Source: Leisingera daeponensis (GTDB lineage: Bacteria > Pseudomonadota > Alphaproteobacteria > Rhodobacterales > Rhodobacteraceae). Taken from it: a DNA stretch of 64,000 nt. Both the position numbers and the translations under genes were made by a program. Numbering within the stretch: the first letter of the stretch is position 1; the number at the start of each line of letters is the position of its first letter. The notes below the pieces were generated by a model that was given only the letters and a program-made list of their open reading frames with translations, did not search any database and had not been told where the DNA came from. The stretch lies in the NCBI RefSeq assembly GCF_019801465.1, contig NZ_JAHVJA010000008.1:157951-221950 (forward strand), given 5' to 3'. Shown one piece after another: positions 9,409-19,356 of the stretch.

Positions 9409-10039
9409 TCGGGTCAGCAGTTCAGTGTGCTGCAAAGATTTGTCTGCCAGGCAGAGGCCGAATAAGTCCAGTTGCCCTTGGCGATGAACAAGGGGTTTGG
9501 TGCAACCTGCTGCGCAGGCGAATGTCCGGAACTCCCGCAGACTGTGAATTCGCTACCTCTGAAATTTCGCGGGTGCAGCGAAAGTCTGGATTGGCGGGCC
9601 GCACCGCAGCGGTGGAGGGTGATGATCAACGGCGGCTCAGGGCCGACTGTGCCTTCAATCCTGCCTTGGGTGAGCCTGATGCCGCACTGCATCTGAGGTC
9701 GGCTCCGAGCCCGTTGTGCCCACCGAGCAGATGCAGCATTCTGCGCGCGCAGCGACAATACGTACAAAAGGACGACAGAGGTTGTTAACTAATCGCACCT
9801 CGTATTGCAAGCCTTTTGTCTGGTGGCAGGCCGTCACCATTGCCGGGGGCAGTGTTGTCTTCGCGGTCGGCATCGGCCGCCGCATGATGGGGCTTCGCGG
9901 TTGAGCCTTCCAATGTGTGAAACGCACGCTTCGGACCAGGTGGCCAGCAGGTGCAACAGCCTCAGCGGAATGGCTCTCCCCACGTCCCGGCGGAGACGTC
10001 TCGTGTTGCTTCAGCGCGGTCAGAGTCGCCGATCTCTTT
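9409..10039. other. Non-coding gap with diverged dispersed repeat
   Basis: About 630 bases with no supported gene. Bases about 9522-9615 resemble 1695-1795 (shared GTCCGGAA, CTGTG and GGCGGGCYGCACCGCAGC). Both strands have short arginine-rich frames without ribosome binding sites. Confidence 0.4.
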
Positions 10040-10950
10040 TCATGTCGGAGCGACAGCCGCCCGTTGGAAGGGCTCGCCAGATTTCAGCATCGCGTGCATG
10101 ATGACGGCCAGTTTGCGGGCCACTGCGACGGCAGCGCGCTTGAAACCGATGGTTTCCCGTAGACGTAGTCCCAATGACGCAGATCGCTGTCGACGCGGGT
10201 TCGCGTCAGGACCACGGTTGCGGCCTCGTAGAGCAGACCTCTCAAATGGGCGTCGCCGCGCCGGGAGATGTGACCGCCGTAGTCGCCTTCGCCGGACTGG
10301 TAACGGCGGGTCGTCAAGCCCAGCCAGGCCTCGACCGAACGCGACTTTCGGAAATTCTCCGGTTCCTCGATAGCTGTCACGAATGCGGACGCTGTAATTG
10401 CGCCGATGCCAGGAATCGACATCAGCAATCGGCAGGCATCGCTCTGCCGGGCTGTGGCCAGAACTTGCCGCGTGAGTTCCGCGGCCCGGGTGCGGACGCT
10501 ACGCCAAGCCTCCAGGACCGGCATAAAGATACTGGCGAGGTCTTCCTGGTCGGAGAGCAGACGGCGGACCTCTTCCTCAAACCGACCACCCTTTCTGCGC
10601 GGGACAACCAGCCCGAAGGTATTCATCAGACCCCGGATCTGGTTGGAGAGCTCGGTCGCAATCCGGACCAGCCGGGTGCGTGCCGCCACCAGTGTTCGCG
10701 TCAGCATGCTGTCGAAACCCTTCACCCGCACTTCGCGGTAGAACCCGACCTCGGCCAATTGCGCGAGGCCGTTGGCGTCGTTCGCGTCGGTCTTGTTCGG
10801 GGCCATGTCGAGCGCGGCCTTTGCATGGCGCGCATCGATGCAGATGGCTGGGAGTCCTTCCTTGCTCAAAGCGTGAAAGAACCAGACAGATAGCGGGCCT
10901 GTCTCGAAGCCATCAAACGCCTCTCTGACTTCTTTGCGAAGCCGCTCAAC
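10040..10950 (-). pseudogene. IS110-family transposase, truncated and frameshifted
   Basis: DEDD-type transposase of IS110 elements. Read leftwards, the frame joins the family at EAFDGFETGPLSVW and runs through DARHAKAAL, NKTDANDA and the C-terminal transposase_20 block SIPGIGAITASAF with WLGLTTRR. The N-terminal 50-60 residues, which hold the first catalytic Asp, are replaced by unrelated DNA after about 10950. Near 10165 the frame shifts: the open frame continues as junk, while the other frame reads IGFKRAAVAVARKLAVIMHA, the normal IS110 C-terminus, to a stop at 10040. Inactive. Confidence 0.85.
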
Positions 10951-10953
10951 GAA

Positions 10954-12530
10954 TTGCCGGCTTCCGTCGAATGGTTCGACGAACTGTTTGCCCTGGCCAA
11001 GTCCCATAGGCAGGTGCCTGGTCAGGACCGGAATTTCTGGAAAAGCCTTTCGGCCTTTAACAAATGGCGCAACAAGGTTCGCAGGCGCATCGAATATACC
11101 CTCGGTGATGTGGAGAAGGAGAAGGAACGAAAGGCGCGTCACGACGGGTGGCTTCCGTTGCTCGAACTGATGACGGCATTGTCGAAAGGTGGCGGCCCAA
11201 TCCATACTGGCGAGGTTGGCGCGATCGCGGCCTTTGCGGACCGGGCTCGAGAGTTGAATATCGAGCCCCTGCACCTCGAACTCCGGAATATCGAACTGCT
11301 CTTGGACCGGGCCGCCAGTGAACCTCTTCGGAGCAAGAACATCCGGGCATTGCAGGTGCTAAAGCGGTACCATTGCATTCAAAGTATCCCGCCATTGATG
11401 CGCTGAACCTTGATGTGTTGCGCGCGCTGGGCGGTTTTTTTGACCATATCGGTCATTTCGGACTGACGCAGCCTGCCTATGAGGATTTCCTGGCCTGGGC
11501 CGACCTCGCCGGGGGAGCGGATGACTTGCGGAGACTCAGCGCCGGACTGTCCGTATTCGATCCAGAAGATCCGAACCTCGCCCTGGTCGAAGCTGCGCTG
11601 CCTATCGCCGAGGCAAAGGAAACGTTTCGTGGAACCGACAGCAAAGGACGGCCATCATACGAGCGAACGGTGTCCGTTCCGCCGGAGGAATTGCCCGAAA
11701 ACTGGCGCGGCTTTTTGGAACAGTTGAGAAACCGGCGCATTGGCGGCGATCCGAGCGCGCCCTCATTGGATATCCTGAAGAGGATGATCCAAAAGCTCGG
11801 CCAGTACATTTTCGTTTTGCGCCGGGATGGACTGGCCGAGGAGCTTCACCAGGAGGGCCTCACCGCTTTCTATGGCGACATTTCGACCCGGATCAGCGAA
11901 CGCACGGGAGCGCTGCTCCGCCCGGCTACCCTGCGAGCGACATGGGAGGAACTGGAACGCTCTGCCCGCCTCCTTGGCACCTACCTGGAAGAACTGTGCG
12001 CGGCGCTGAAAAAGACGCTGGCAACATTGCGAGATGAGGAACTTGCTGTGACCCAGCTGAAATACGAGAGAATGCATGGGCTTGGCGGGCCTCCTGACGT
12101 TATTCGGGAGGCGTTTGCATTGTTGGACAAGGCTGGGAATTCCCACAGTCCCGGGAAGCGTCACATATTGCGCAATCGTGCTGCGGCACTTGGTCTTCCG
12201 GCCATCCTTCCATTGCGCCGGGACTGGGATCGCATTGCCTTTGGCAATACACTGTTCTGGGAGCGTGATCGGTACAGATTCCGCCACTTCAAGCCCGGAA
12301 AGACCGCGCTTCTGGATGGTCGATGCTCCTTTCCGGCTTCGATCCCGCCTCGGATGTCGTGTTTCATCGATGCGCTCATCCTGCAGGACAACGACCCGAA
12401 GTACCTCGATGCCCTCCGGAACAAGGCCGAACAGGAACAAAGGCCGCTCTTCGTCCAGCCAAACAGAAAACCAGCCGCAAAATCCTATGTCAGCCGCGTC
12501 TGGTCGGAAATCGCCGGAACGGGCGCGACT
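10954..12530 (+). pseudogene. Large tyrosine-recombinase-like integrase remnant
   Basis: Two overlapping plus-strand frames (to 11406, and from about 11373 to about 12530) make a continuous-looking protein if a frameshift near 11370-11400 is bridged. The second part has late-integrase character: KTALLDGR...PASIPP, then PLFVQPNRKPAAKSYVSRVW, as expected between the catalytic Lys region and the HxxR box. The frame then runs into the serine-recombinase fragment and no Tyr box is present. The 5' end abuts the IS110 remnant. Family assignment is moderate; that it is broken is clear. Confidence 0.5.
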
Positions 12531-12905
12531 AGCCGACATCGAACGAGGGCGAGGTGGGCTACTTGAGCTTCTCGAATCTGGCGTAGAACCTAAAGTGATT
12601 CGTGACAGGTTGCTCGCGCTTGATAGACAGGAGCGCGAATGTAAGGCCGAGCTCGCCATTCTCCCAAAGCAAGAGTTCGTTGACCCAAAGGTGTCGGCAC
12701 CTGAGTACAAGAAGTTGTTGCAACGGGCCATTAATGAGTTTGGCAAATTGGACGGCATATTGGCACGCAAAGAGGTGCAGACCGCCATACGCAGCTTGAT
12801 AGACGCTGTTATAGTCTATCCGAAAGACGACCCCACAAAGCGCGACGTAAAACTAGTAGGAGATATTGAGTATCTTATCGCTCCAAACGGCATTGGTATG
12901 AAAGC
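12525..12905 (+). pseudogene. Serine-recombinase C-terminal fragment
   Basis: The frame reads ERARLADIERGRGGLLELLE, ALDRQERECKAELAIL and KKLLQRAINEFGKLDGILARK, the coiled-coil tail typical of large serine recombinases with a recombinase/zinc-ribbon domain. There is no catalytic domain. The frame has no stop of its own before tRNA-Phe: it reads through as GGGIEPPTRGFSI, the antisense of the tRNA, as is common where an element recombined at a tRNA end. Confidence 0.6.
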
Positions 12906-12907
12906 GA

Positions 12908-12982
12908 TGGTGCCCGGGGGCGGAATCGAACCACCGACACGAGGATTTTCAATCCACTGCTCTACCCCTGAGCTACCCGGGC
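12908..12982 (-). tRNA. tRNA-Phe (GAA)
   Basis: Read on the minus strand: acceptor GCCCGGG pairs with CCCGGGC, anticodon loop TTGAAAA (anticodon GAA), T-loop GGTTCGATTCC, and an encoded CCA end. 75 nt including CCA. It borders the recombinase remnants on its 3' side, consistent with use as an integration site in the past. Confidence 0.95.
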
Positions 12983-13063
12983 ACGGGAAGGCTGATCGCC
13001 TTGGGTGGGGGCCTTCTATGCTCTGGGCGCGGCGGTGTCCAGAGGGTTTTTTAAAGAAAATCG

Positions 13064-13267
13064 CTAATGACGGGTTTGGTGCGTTTTTTCTTCCGGGGCT
13101 TGAGCGCGTTCCGCTTCTTCCAAAGCGTTTTCAATGTCTTCCGGGTCCTGGCTGGGCACCGAATAGGCGCCGGTCAGCCATTTCCCGAGGTCGATATCGG
13201 CACAGCGCTTGGAACAGAAGGGCCGGTAGGTCTTCTGCGATTCCCCGCCGCAGATCGGACAGCTCAT
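13064..13267 (-). CDS. yacG: DNA gyrase inhibitor YacG
   Basis: 67-residue zinc protein that binds GyrB and inhibits gyrase. The four Cys ligands are in CPICGG and FCSKRC; the DLGKWLTG block is the family signature and an acidic tail follows. The ATG overlaps the stop of the upstream RNase gene (ATGA). Last gene of the maf - RNase E/G - yacG operon; tRNA-Phe follows on the same strand. Confidence 0.93.
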   Translation of the reverse strand: MSCPICGGESQKTYRPFCSKRCADIDLGKWLTGAYSVPSQDPEDIENALEEAERAQAPEEKTHQTRH

Positions 13268-14286
13268 TTCAGCACCTCCTGCAGCAGCGGGCGGCCGCGT
13301 TTGCGCTGCAATTCGTAGTGGCCGAGGGTGGTCCAGCCGGCCAGAACGGTTTCCTCGGAGTCGGCCTTAAAGGCCGCCCGCAGCGCGGTTTCAAATCCGC
13401 GCCGGTCCTTCTTCGGCATCGGTGCCAGGTCCAGAACGATCTGGCCGCCCAGGCCGCGCACCCGCAAGGCGCGGGGCAGGGCCCTGGCGGCGGCCATATT
13501 GGCTTTGACACCTGCCGCCAGCGATACGTCCGACCCGGTGTTCACATCCACCGCCACCAGGGCGCGGGTCGGCTCGATGAACAGAAAGCCGCCGCCGGGG
13601 AGCGGCTCGCGGATGCCCTGCGCCATGTCCAGCGCGTCCAGCACGCCTAGGCGCTCGAACCCGCCGGGGTCGCGCTCCACATCCGCAGGCTCCACCCAAT
13701 CGCGCCAGGCCAGCAGATGCGGGGTGTCGCCTTCGGCCAGGACCTCAGCCCCGGAACCGTCATCCTGCATCACTTGCGCTGCCATTGCCGCCATGGCGGC
13801 TACATCCTCGGCGATGTCCCCGCTGTCCGCACCAGCACAGGCCGAGCGCAGGATCAGGCCATAGCCCGACCCGTCCATCTCTTCATGCGCAATTTCCAGC
13901 AGCCGGTCGCGCTCGTCCTCGTCGCGGATGCTGCGCGAGATGTTCAGCCCCGGCGCCTCGGGCGTGACAATGGCATAGCGGCTCTTGAACAGCAGCTTCT
14001 GAGTCACCGGAATAGCCTTGCCCGGTTCGGCGTAGCCGGAAACCTGCACCAGGATCATCTGTCCCGGTGCCAGCCCCTTGACCTGGCGCAGGAAGGCGGG
14101 CCCGTCCGGGGTGGTCAGGAACATGCCGCCCTGGCCCTTGACCGGCCGGTCGGCGCGGGCGCGGTAGATGGTGCCGGGGGCAGGGGCGTCGCTTTCGATC
14201 AGGAAATCCTCCAGCTTGCCGTCCACCATCAGCGCAGCGGCTTCGCGGTCCTGGATGTGGTCGAGAATGATGGTGCGGCCCTTCAT
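13264..14286 (-). CDS. Ribonuclease E/G family protein (short form)
   Basis: Endoribonuclease of the RNase E/G family, 340 residues, the short alphaproteobacterial form. The catalytic Asp residues that bind Mg are visible in [11 protein letters not shown] and IVLDLAPM. It lacks the long C-terminal scaffold of RNase E. Coupled by ATGA overlaps to maf upstream and yacG downstream. Confidence 0.9.
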   Translation of the reverse strand: MKGRTIILDHIQDREAAALMVDGKLEDFLIESDAPAPGTIYRARADRPVKGQGGMFLTTPDGPAFLRQVKGLAPGQMILVQVSGYAEPGKAIPVTQKLLFKSRYAIVTPEAPGLNISRSIRDEDERDRLLEIAHEEMDGSGYGLILRSACAGADSGDIAEDVAAMAAMAAQVMQDDGSGAEVLAEGDTPHLLAWRDWVEPADVERDPGGFERLGVLDALDMAQGIREPLPGGGFLFIEPTRALVAVDVNTGSDVSLAAGVKANMAAARALPRALRVRGLGGQIVLDLAPMPKKDRRGFETALRAAFKADSEETVLAGWTTLGHYELQRKRGRPLLQEVLK

Positions 14287-14864
14287 GCGGCGGCCTCCTG
14301 ATAGAGCGGCAGCCCGGCGGCGCGCAGCAGGTTTGCAGTTTCAGACAGCGGCAGCCCGACGATGCCGGTGAAGGAACCGCTGATCCATGGAATGAAGGCG
14401 CCCGCCGGTCCCTGGATGGCATAGGCGCCGGCCTTGCCCTCCCAGTCGCCGGTGGCGAGATAGGCGTTCAGTTCCTCGTCGGAGAGGTTTTTCATCTTCA
14501 CCTGGCTGACCACGTCCTTTTCCCAGACCCGGTCCCCGCGGCGCACGGCAACGGCGGTGATCACCCGGTGGCGGCGGCCGGACAAGGCCAGCAGGAACTC
14601 CGCCGCCTCGCCCGCGTCCCGGGGTTTGCCCAGGATGCGGCGGCCAAGGGCGACGGTGGTGTCCGCGCAGAGCACAAGATCCTCCGGCCCGGCAGAAACA
14701 GCCTGGGTTTTCTCCCGCGTTACCCTGGTGCAATAGGCGCGCGGCAGTTCGCCCTTCTGCGGCGTCTCGTCAATCTCCGGCGGGCGCACCTCGTCCGGAT
14801 GCGCGCCCAGCTGCGCCAGCAACTGCAGCCGCCGGGGGCTGCCAGATCCAAGGATAAATGCCAT
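14283..14864 (-). CDS. maf: Maf nucleotide pyrophosphatase
   Basis: Hydrolyses non-canonical or excess nucleoside triphosphates to monophosphates. 193 residues. The N-terminal [12 protein letters not shown] signature, ETP block and [10 protein letters not shown] (catalytic Asp) are clear. The ATG at 14864 is the only sensible start. The stop overlaps the RNase E/G start. Confidence 0.93.
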   Translation of the reverse strand: MAFILGSGSPRRLQLLAQLGAHPDEVRPPEIDETPQKGELPRAYCTRVTREKTQAVSAGPEDLVLCADTTVALGRRILGKPRDAGEAAEFLLALSGRRHRVITAVAVRRGDRVWEKDVVSQVKMKNLSDEELNAYLATGDWEGKAGAYAIQGPAGAFIPWISGSFTGIVGLPLSETANLLRAAGLPLYQEAAA

Positions 14865-14986
14865 GCCAAAGCCCTCTTACCGGTTTGCGCCTGTAATACG
14901 GCGAAAACTGGCAGCGTGAAAAGAGCGCTGCGCCCTTTCATCTTTCCAGAAATATTCCCGCCGGAGGCAGCGGCCTCCAGGCCGCC

Positions 14987-15016
14987 TCAAAACAAAAGCC
15001 CGGCGGAGCGCCGGGC
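14987..15016 (-). terminator. Rho-independent terminator of infA
   Basis: On the minus strand GCCCGGC, loop GCTCC, GCCGGGC, then TTTTGTTTTG. It sits 27 bases downstream of the infA stop and separates infA from maf. Confidence 0.88.
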
Positions 15017-15042
15017 CTTGGTATTTCTTCCAGATCAACCGC

Positions 15043-15261
15043 TTACTTGAAGCGGTAGTTGATCCGGCCCTTGGTAAGGTCATAGGGGGTCATTTCCACC
15101 TGAACCTTGTCGCCAGCCAGAACACGGATGCGGTTCTTGCGCATCTTGCCTGCCGTATGCGCGATGATCTCATGGCCGTTCTCAAGCTCGACCCGAAACG
15201 TCGCGTTAGGCAGGAGTTCCTTCACGACACCGGGAAATTCGAGCGTATCTTCCTTGGCCAT
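15043..15261 (-). CDS. infA: Translation initiation factor IF-1
   Basis: 72-residue OB-fold protein that binds the 30S A site. It has the standard [22 protein letters not shown] start and ends in RINYRFK, full length for the family. Own terminator downstream at 14987-15016. Confidence 0.97.
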   Translation of the reverse strand: MAKEDTLEFPGVVKELLPNATFRVELENGHEIIAHTAGKMRKNRIRVLAGDKVQVEMTPYDLTKGRINYRFK

Positions 15262-15343
15262 GTTGTCTCCATCATTGGGTTAACCCGCAAACTGCGGGAC
15301 GTGCGCTTAAATGGGGTCATTTTTCCAATATTTCAAGGCTCAA

Positions 15344-16222
15344 TCAGTAAAGATCCGCCTTTGCGACCGATTTTACCCGCGGCAATTGCTCCTCCCAATG
15401 CAGCCGGTTCAGCACCCCGCCATCGGCCCGCACATGGTCGATGGCCTCCAGGTCGGCCTCGGCATAGGTCCAGCCGGGCTGGTTCAGCGTGCCTTCCGCC
15501 AGCACGCCGGTGCCGGGGAAGCCCTTGTCCGGCGGGCCGAAAATGCCGCCTGTGCCGGTGTTCATGTCGACCGCTTCGGACCATTCGTTGGCCCCGGTTA
15601 TAGAGGCCATGGCGGTCACGCATTGGTTTTCGAGCGCCCGCGACATCGCGCCGATGCGCACCCGCCAGTATCCGGCCAGCGCCTCGGTGCAGGAGGGCAC
15701 CAGAATCACGTCCGCCTCCGCCAGCGCGCGGCCCAGAAGCGGGAACTCGCTGTCATAACAGATCAGCACCCCGATTCTGCCCAGTGCGGTGTCGAAGATC
15801 TTGAGCGGGCCGCCGCCCGTGATGCCCCAGTCCTCGCGCTCGAACCGGGTCATGATCTGCTTGTCCTGATGGTCCCGCTTGCCCGCCGGCGTGTATAGCT
15901 CCGCCCGGTTCACCGGCCTGTCGAACCCGCTGTTCACCGGCGCAGAGGCGCCCAGGATATGCACCCCATGTTCGGCGGCCAGTTTCAGGTGCAGCGCAGC
16001 CGCGTCCTCCATCTTCTCTGACACCGAATGGATCGACTGTTCCAGATCGCCGGCCACCGTAGCCCCGTCCAGTGTCGACAGCTCCATCGCGCCGTATTCC
16101 GGGAACACCAGCAACTGGGCACCGTTTCCGGCTGCTTCCGCCACCCAGGCGGCCAGCTTGTCCTCATACTGTGCCCAGTTGTCGAGCCAGTCGAGCGGAT
16201 AGGCGGCGGTGGCGATTTTCAT
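15344..16222 (-). CDS. Carbon-nitrogen hydrolase (nitrilase superfamily)
   Basis: Amidase/nitrilase-fold enzyme that hydrolyses a C-N bond with a Glu-Lys-Cys triad. Glu in FPEYGAMEL (about 45), Lys in DHQDKQIMTRFE, Cys in VLICYDSEFPLL are all present. 292 residues, normal length. The start is the ATG of MKIATAAYP, preceded by GGAGAA; longer upstream frames lack character. Substrate unknown. Confidence 0.88.
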   Translation of the reverse strand: MKIATAAYPLDWLDNWAQYEDKLAAWVAEAAGNGAQLLVFPEYGAMELSTLDGATVAGDLEQSIHSVSEKMEDAAALHLKLAAEHGVHILGASAPVNSGFDRPVNRAELYTPAGKRDHQDKQIMTRFEREDWGITGGGPLKIFDTALGRIGVLICYDSEFPLLGRALAEADVILVPSCTEALAGYWRVRIGAMSRALENQCVTAMASITGANEWSEAVDMNTGTGGIFGPPDKGFPGTGVLAEGTLNQPGWTYAEADLEAIDHVRADGGVLNRLHWEEQLPRVKSVAKADLY

Positions 16223-16477
16223 TCGGTTTCTCCGGCAGTCAGCAGCCGCATCCCTGTGCGGCCCACCGGCAGAATTGCCCTGCATCTGGTCCTGGCGCAA
16301 GTTCCTGAGGTGCCCCGATTGCGGCCGGTGCCGCCCAAGACGGTGAAAACCTCCGGCAGGGATGCGCATTTTTGCAACGGAAACGGCCGAGACCTGCGAT
16401 GCATCTTGGTGATGCGCGGCCATTTGGCCATTCTCTGGCGCAGCTCATCGATTTATTCTTTGAAAGAGGACCCCCCC

Positions 16478-17398
16478 TTGGCAACCAAGCTTGATGACAA
16501 GAGCCTGAAAGGCGTTATCGCCGATATTCCTAAGAAAGGTTTCCGCACCAAATTCTGGCGAGAGTACCGCGCCGGGGCCTGTAAGGGCAGCGGTGTTGGC
16601 AAGCATATGGATCTGCTGGAGAAATTGGGCGTGCCCCCGTCGGGTGATCCGGCCAAGGCGGATCTGGACAACATGCCGGAGATTGTTCAGGCCTTCAGCA
16701 TGCTGGCCAACGCAATGCTGAAAGCGCGCGGCAAATGCGGCAAGCTGCAGTCCCATAGCAAGGACCTGTGCCTGGCCTATGCAAAGCAGATCGAAAAACG
16801 CGAGAACGCGGCGGCAGAGCTGGCCCGCAATGCAGACAAGATCAAACAGCAGCAGATGAAAAAGCAGCTGAAGCGCGAAAAGGCTAATGAGGAAACCGAC
16901 AAGCATCTGGCCAAGCTCAAGAAAGAGCACGAAGAAACCCGCAAGCTGATCCTCAAGGAAATCAAGGCGGCTGAGGTGCGCGGCAAGAAGATCGAAGCCG
17001 CCTGCCTGGACATTTCTAAGGATGTGAACGCCGCGCTGAACAAGCTGGAAGCGATCAAGAAGGCTTGGAAATCCGCCTACCACAAGGAGGGCGCGGACCG
17101 CTCCAAGATCGAAGCCCAGGCAGACAAGGGCATCCGCGACCTGACCAAGGCCTTCAAGATCGACGCCCACGCAAAGAACGTGAAAGGCGCTCTGCCCAAA
17201 CTGTTCAAGGAGCTGGCTGAGAACTACAAGCAGTTCAAGCAGGAAGATTACAACAAGAAGGAGTATGTTGCTGCCGGCAGGGCGGTGACGGCAGCCAAGC
17301 GCACCTTCGATGATGCCCGCGATTCCGTAAAGCTTTATGCCGCCCAGCAGAAAATCGCGCTGGAGGAACTCCAGGCCGCGCGCCCCGAAGGCGTGTGA
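16478..17398 (+). CDS. Lysine-rich coiled-coil hypothetical protein
   Basis: 306 residues if begun at the TTG of MATKLDDKS, chosen because AAAGAGGA lies just upstream and there is no ATG in the vicinity. The protein is strongly Lys/Glu/Ala-rich with heptad-like coiled coil from about residue 100 to 220. No signal peptide or membrane helix. Family not recognised. A perfect hairpin terminator follows, supporting a real single gene. An antisense frame on the other strand is a shadow. Confidence 0.75.
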   Translation: MATKLDDKSLKGVIADIPKKGFRTKFWREYRAGACKGSGVGKHMDLLEKLGVPPSGDPAKADLDNMPEIVQAFSMLANAMLKARGKCGKLQSHSKDLCLAYAKQIEKRENAAAELARNADKIKQQQMKKQLKREKANEETDKHLAKLKKEHEETRKLILKEIKAAEVRGKKIEAACLDISKDVNAALNKLEAIKKAWKSAYHKEGADRSKIEAQADKGIRDLTKAFKIDAHAKNVKGALPKLFKELAENYKQFKQEDYNKKEYVAAGRAVTAAKRTFDDARDSVKLYAAQQKIALEELQAARPEGV

Positions 17399-17408
17399 TA
17401 AAACAAGA

Positions 17409-17436
17409 CAGGCGCCCGCTTAGGCGCCTGCTTTTT
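17409..17436 (+). terminator. Rho-independent terminator
   Basis: CAGGCGCC, loop CGCTTA, GGCGCCTG, then CTTTTT. It lies directly after the coiled-coil gene. The other strand reads the same hairpin at the end of the acetyltransferase gene, so it may act both ways. Confidence 0.9.
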
Positions 17437-18023
17437 CACAGATCCCGGATCCAGAACTGCAGCGGTTTGCGGGTCTCTTCCGCCTGATCCACGTCCTTCC
17501 AGGAAAAATGCGCGATGGCACCTTCCAGCGGGGCATAGCCGCGCTTGCGCCAGAACGGATCCAGCGGCGCGTAGTCCGCGGGCCGCAGCGGGTGGTCCGC
17601 CGGGCGCTGCACGCCGCAAAATGCGGTCTTGCTGAACCCGTGCTTGCGGGCATGGGCTTCGCGCGCGTCAAAGAACCCGTGGCCGACGCCATGCCCGCGG
17701 TACTCCGGCAGCAGCACGGATTCGGCGCAGTAGAAGACATCGTTCAGATCAACGCCGGTGCCCTCAAAGGCAGCGGCGAAGTCATCGGCGTGATCAGCCA
17801 GCGGCGCGCCGGTGGAGGCGCCGACCAGGGTACCGCCGTCAAAGGCGCCGACCACCACCGCCCGTTCGCTGTCGCGGTAGCTTTGCAGATAATCCCGCTC
17901 ATACCCCGGATCGCCGTCATAGAGATACGGCCAGGCGCGGAACACCTTGATCCGCAGGCCCGCCACATCGTCCAGCGCGGCCTCCAGCGCCGCGCCGGTC
18001 ATCGCTTCGACCCGGATGGTCAT
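17436..18023 (-). CDS. GNAT-family acetyltransferase
   Basis: 195 residues. Acetyl-CoA dependent N-acetyltransferase fold; the binding region is VLLPEYRGHGVGHGFF (V-x-x-x-x-RGxGxGxxL/F type). The DSERAVVVGAFDGGTLVGA block is the usual strand pair before it. Substrate unknown. The ATG overlaps the stop of the next gene in the run (ATGA at 18020), so the pair is coupled. Confidence 0.82.
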   Translation of the reverse strand: MTIRVEAMTGAALEAALDDVAGLRIKVFRAWPYLYDGDPGYERDYLQSYRDSERAVVVGAFDGGTLVGASTGAPLADHADDFAAAFEGTGVDLNDVFYCAESVLLPEYRGHGVGHGFFDAREAHARKHGFSKTAFCGVQRPADHPLRPADYAPLDPFWRKRGYAPLEGAIAHFSWKDVDQAEETRKPLQFWIRDL

Positions 18024-18418
18024 CCGGCGGAAACCTGGGCGATCCAGTCCGCCAGATTGTAATAGGTGGTAACGCGGGAAATCTTGCCGTCCTTCAGCTC
18101 AAAGAACGACCCGCCCGGCAGGCGGTAGGTCTGGCCCTTGGCTTCCGGCAGGCCTTCGTCGGTCACCAGGTAGGTGCCGTTGACGATGAACTCCGCCGCG
18201 GCGCGGGTGCCGTCCTCGCTGGAAAAGATCACCATATCGGTCAGCTCTTCCTTGTAGCAGCGGCTCATATGGGCGCAGAATTCCGCGAATTTTTCCTTGC
18301 CGACGCGGATTTTGCCCTCATTGACGTGATGGGCAATCTGCTCGTCCAGGCAGTCCAGCATGGTGTCCGTGTCGCCGGCGTTGAAGGCTGTGAAATAGCG
18401 CGCGATGGTGTCGGTCAT
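18020..18418 (-). CDS. NTF2-like (SnoaL/ketosteroid-isomerase fold) protein
   Basis: 132 residues. It begins IARYFTAFNAGDTDTMLDCLDEQIAHHVNEG, the typical first helix-strand of polyketide-cyclase/NTF2-like proteins, and ends in FFELKDGKISRVTTYYNLADWI, the typical final hairpin. Small cone-shaped fold, function unknown. It sits in an ATGA-coupled run with a phosphatase and an acetyltransferase. Confidence 0.8.
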   Translation of the reverse strand: MTDTIARYFTAFNAGDTDTMLDCLDEQIAHHVNEGKIRVGKEKFAEFCAHMSRCYKEELTDMVIFSSEDGTRAAAEFIVNGTYLVTDEGLPEAKGQTYRLPGGSFFELKDGKISRVTTYYNLADWIAQVSAG

Positions 18419-18873
18419 GTTCTCTCCGTCGGTTCACCCCAGCGGTTCTTCAGGTGCTGGATGATTTGGTCCCGTGTTTGCCGGTAAACGTCTAGCTTGG
18501 CTTCCCGCGTCTCGCCGAGCCCGGTAGGGTCCATAATCGGCCAATATTCGACATCAAGGTGAAAAAAGCGGGTGAGCTCCAGCGCCCGGCGCTGGCTGGC
18601 AGGCGATAGCGCCACCACCAGATCGAATGACGACAGGTCATCGCCCCAGCGCTCCATCTCGTCGAATGAGCGCGAGCGGTGACGCGACAGCTCAACGTCA
18701 ATTTCCTGGCAGACCGCGATAGAGAAGCCGTCAATCTCCATGTCGTTCTTGACACCGGCGGACTGCACATATGTGCCGGTGCCGTAGAATTTCTTCATGA
18801 TGCCCTCCGCCATCGGAGAGCGGACCGAATTGTGGTCGCAACAGAACAGAACGGACTGCGGCAGCTCCTCCAC
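18415..18873 (-). CDS. Low-molecular-weight protein tyrosine phosphatase/arsenate reductase-like
   Basis: 152 residues. The P-loop CDHNSVRS (C-x5-R) follows SVLFCC at the N-terminus, the mark of LMW-PTP and ArsC-type arsenate reductases. The start GTG at 18873 has GGAGG eight bases upstream. In related genomes this gene sits between UPF0262 and infA, as here, and its real substrate is not settled. Confidence 0.85.
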   Translation of the reverse strand: MEELPQSVLFCCDHNSVRSPMAEGIMKKFYGTGTYVQSAGVKNDMEIDGFSIAVCQEIDVELSRHRSRSFDEMERWGDDLSSFDLVVALSPASQRRALELTRFFHLDVEYWPIMDPTGLGETREAKLDVYRQTRDQIIQHLKNRWGEPTERT

Positions 18874-18876
18874 GCG

Positions 18877-19356
18877 TCAGCCTCCGAAATGCAGGACGCA
18901 GATCAGGGTGAACAGGCGCCGGGCGGTGTCGGTGTCGACCTCGGCCTTGCCTTCCAATCGTTCCTGCAGCACCCGGCTGCCTTCGTTGTGGATACCGCGG
19001 CGCGCCATATCGATGGTCTCGATCTGGCTGGGCGGCAGGGTTTTCACCGCGGTGAAGTAGCTCTCGCAGATCTGGTAGTAGTCCTTGACCACCTGCCGGA
19101 AGGGCGACAGCGACAGGTGGAACTCGGCAGCCTTCTCACCGGCTTCGGTATTGATGTCAAAGACCAGCCGCTTGTCGCGGATCGCCAGCCCCAGGTGGTA
19201 GGGGCCGGCCGGGATATCGCGGTCCTCCCGCTGCGGCAGGGCAAAGCTGTTGTCTTCGATCAGGTCATAGATCGCCACCTTGCGCTCCTGCTCGATCTCG
19301 GGTGTCGGGGGCGGCAGGTTGCGGTCGTCCAGTTCGATATGGCTGATGCGGCTCAT
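18877..19356 (-). CDS. UPF0262 family protein
   Basis: 159 residues from the ATG of MSRISHIELD. Contains the family blocks ERKVAIYDLIEDNSF, YHLGLAIRDKRLVFDI and MARRGIHNEGS. Function unknown; conserved in alphaproteobacteria near hisD. Ends four bases before the phosphatase start, so an operon is likely. Confidence 0.88.
   Translation of the reverse strand: MSRISHIELDDRNLPPPTPEIEQERKVAIYDLIEDNSFALPQREDRDIPAGPYHLGLAIRDKRLVFDINTEAGEKAAEFHLSLSPFRQVVKDYYQICESYFTAVKTLPPSQIETIDMARRGIHNEGSRVLQERLEGKAEVDTDTARRLFTLICVLHFGG

Noticed and set aside
10174..10893. 239-codon plus-strand frame
   Set aside because: Antisense of the IS110 transposase remnant, no ribosome binding site.
12500..12545. HRTR as the HxxR catalytic box of the tyrosine-recombinase remnant
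   Set aside because: The same bases in another frame code for the serine-recombinase sequence RLADIERGRGG, so the match is probably chance.
12983..13650. Extension of the serine-recombinase frame past tRNA-Phe
   Set aside because: It reads antisense through tRNA-Phe, yacG and the RNase gene; merely an open frame without stop.
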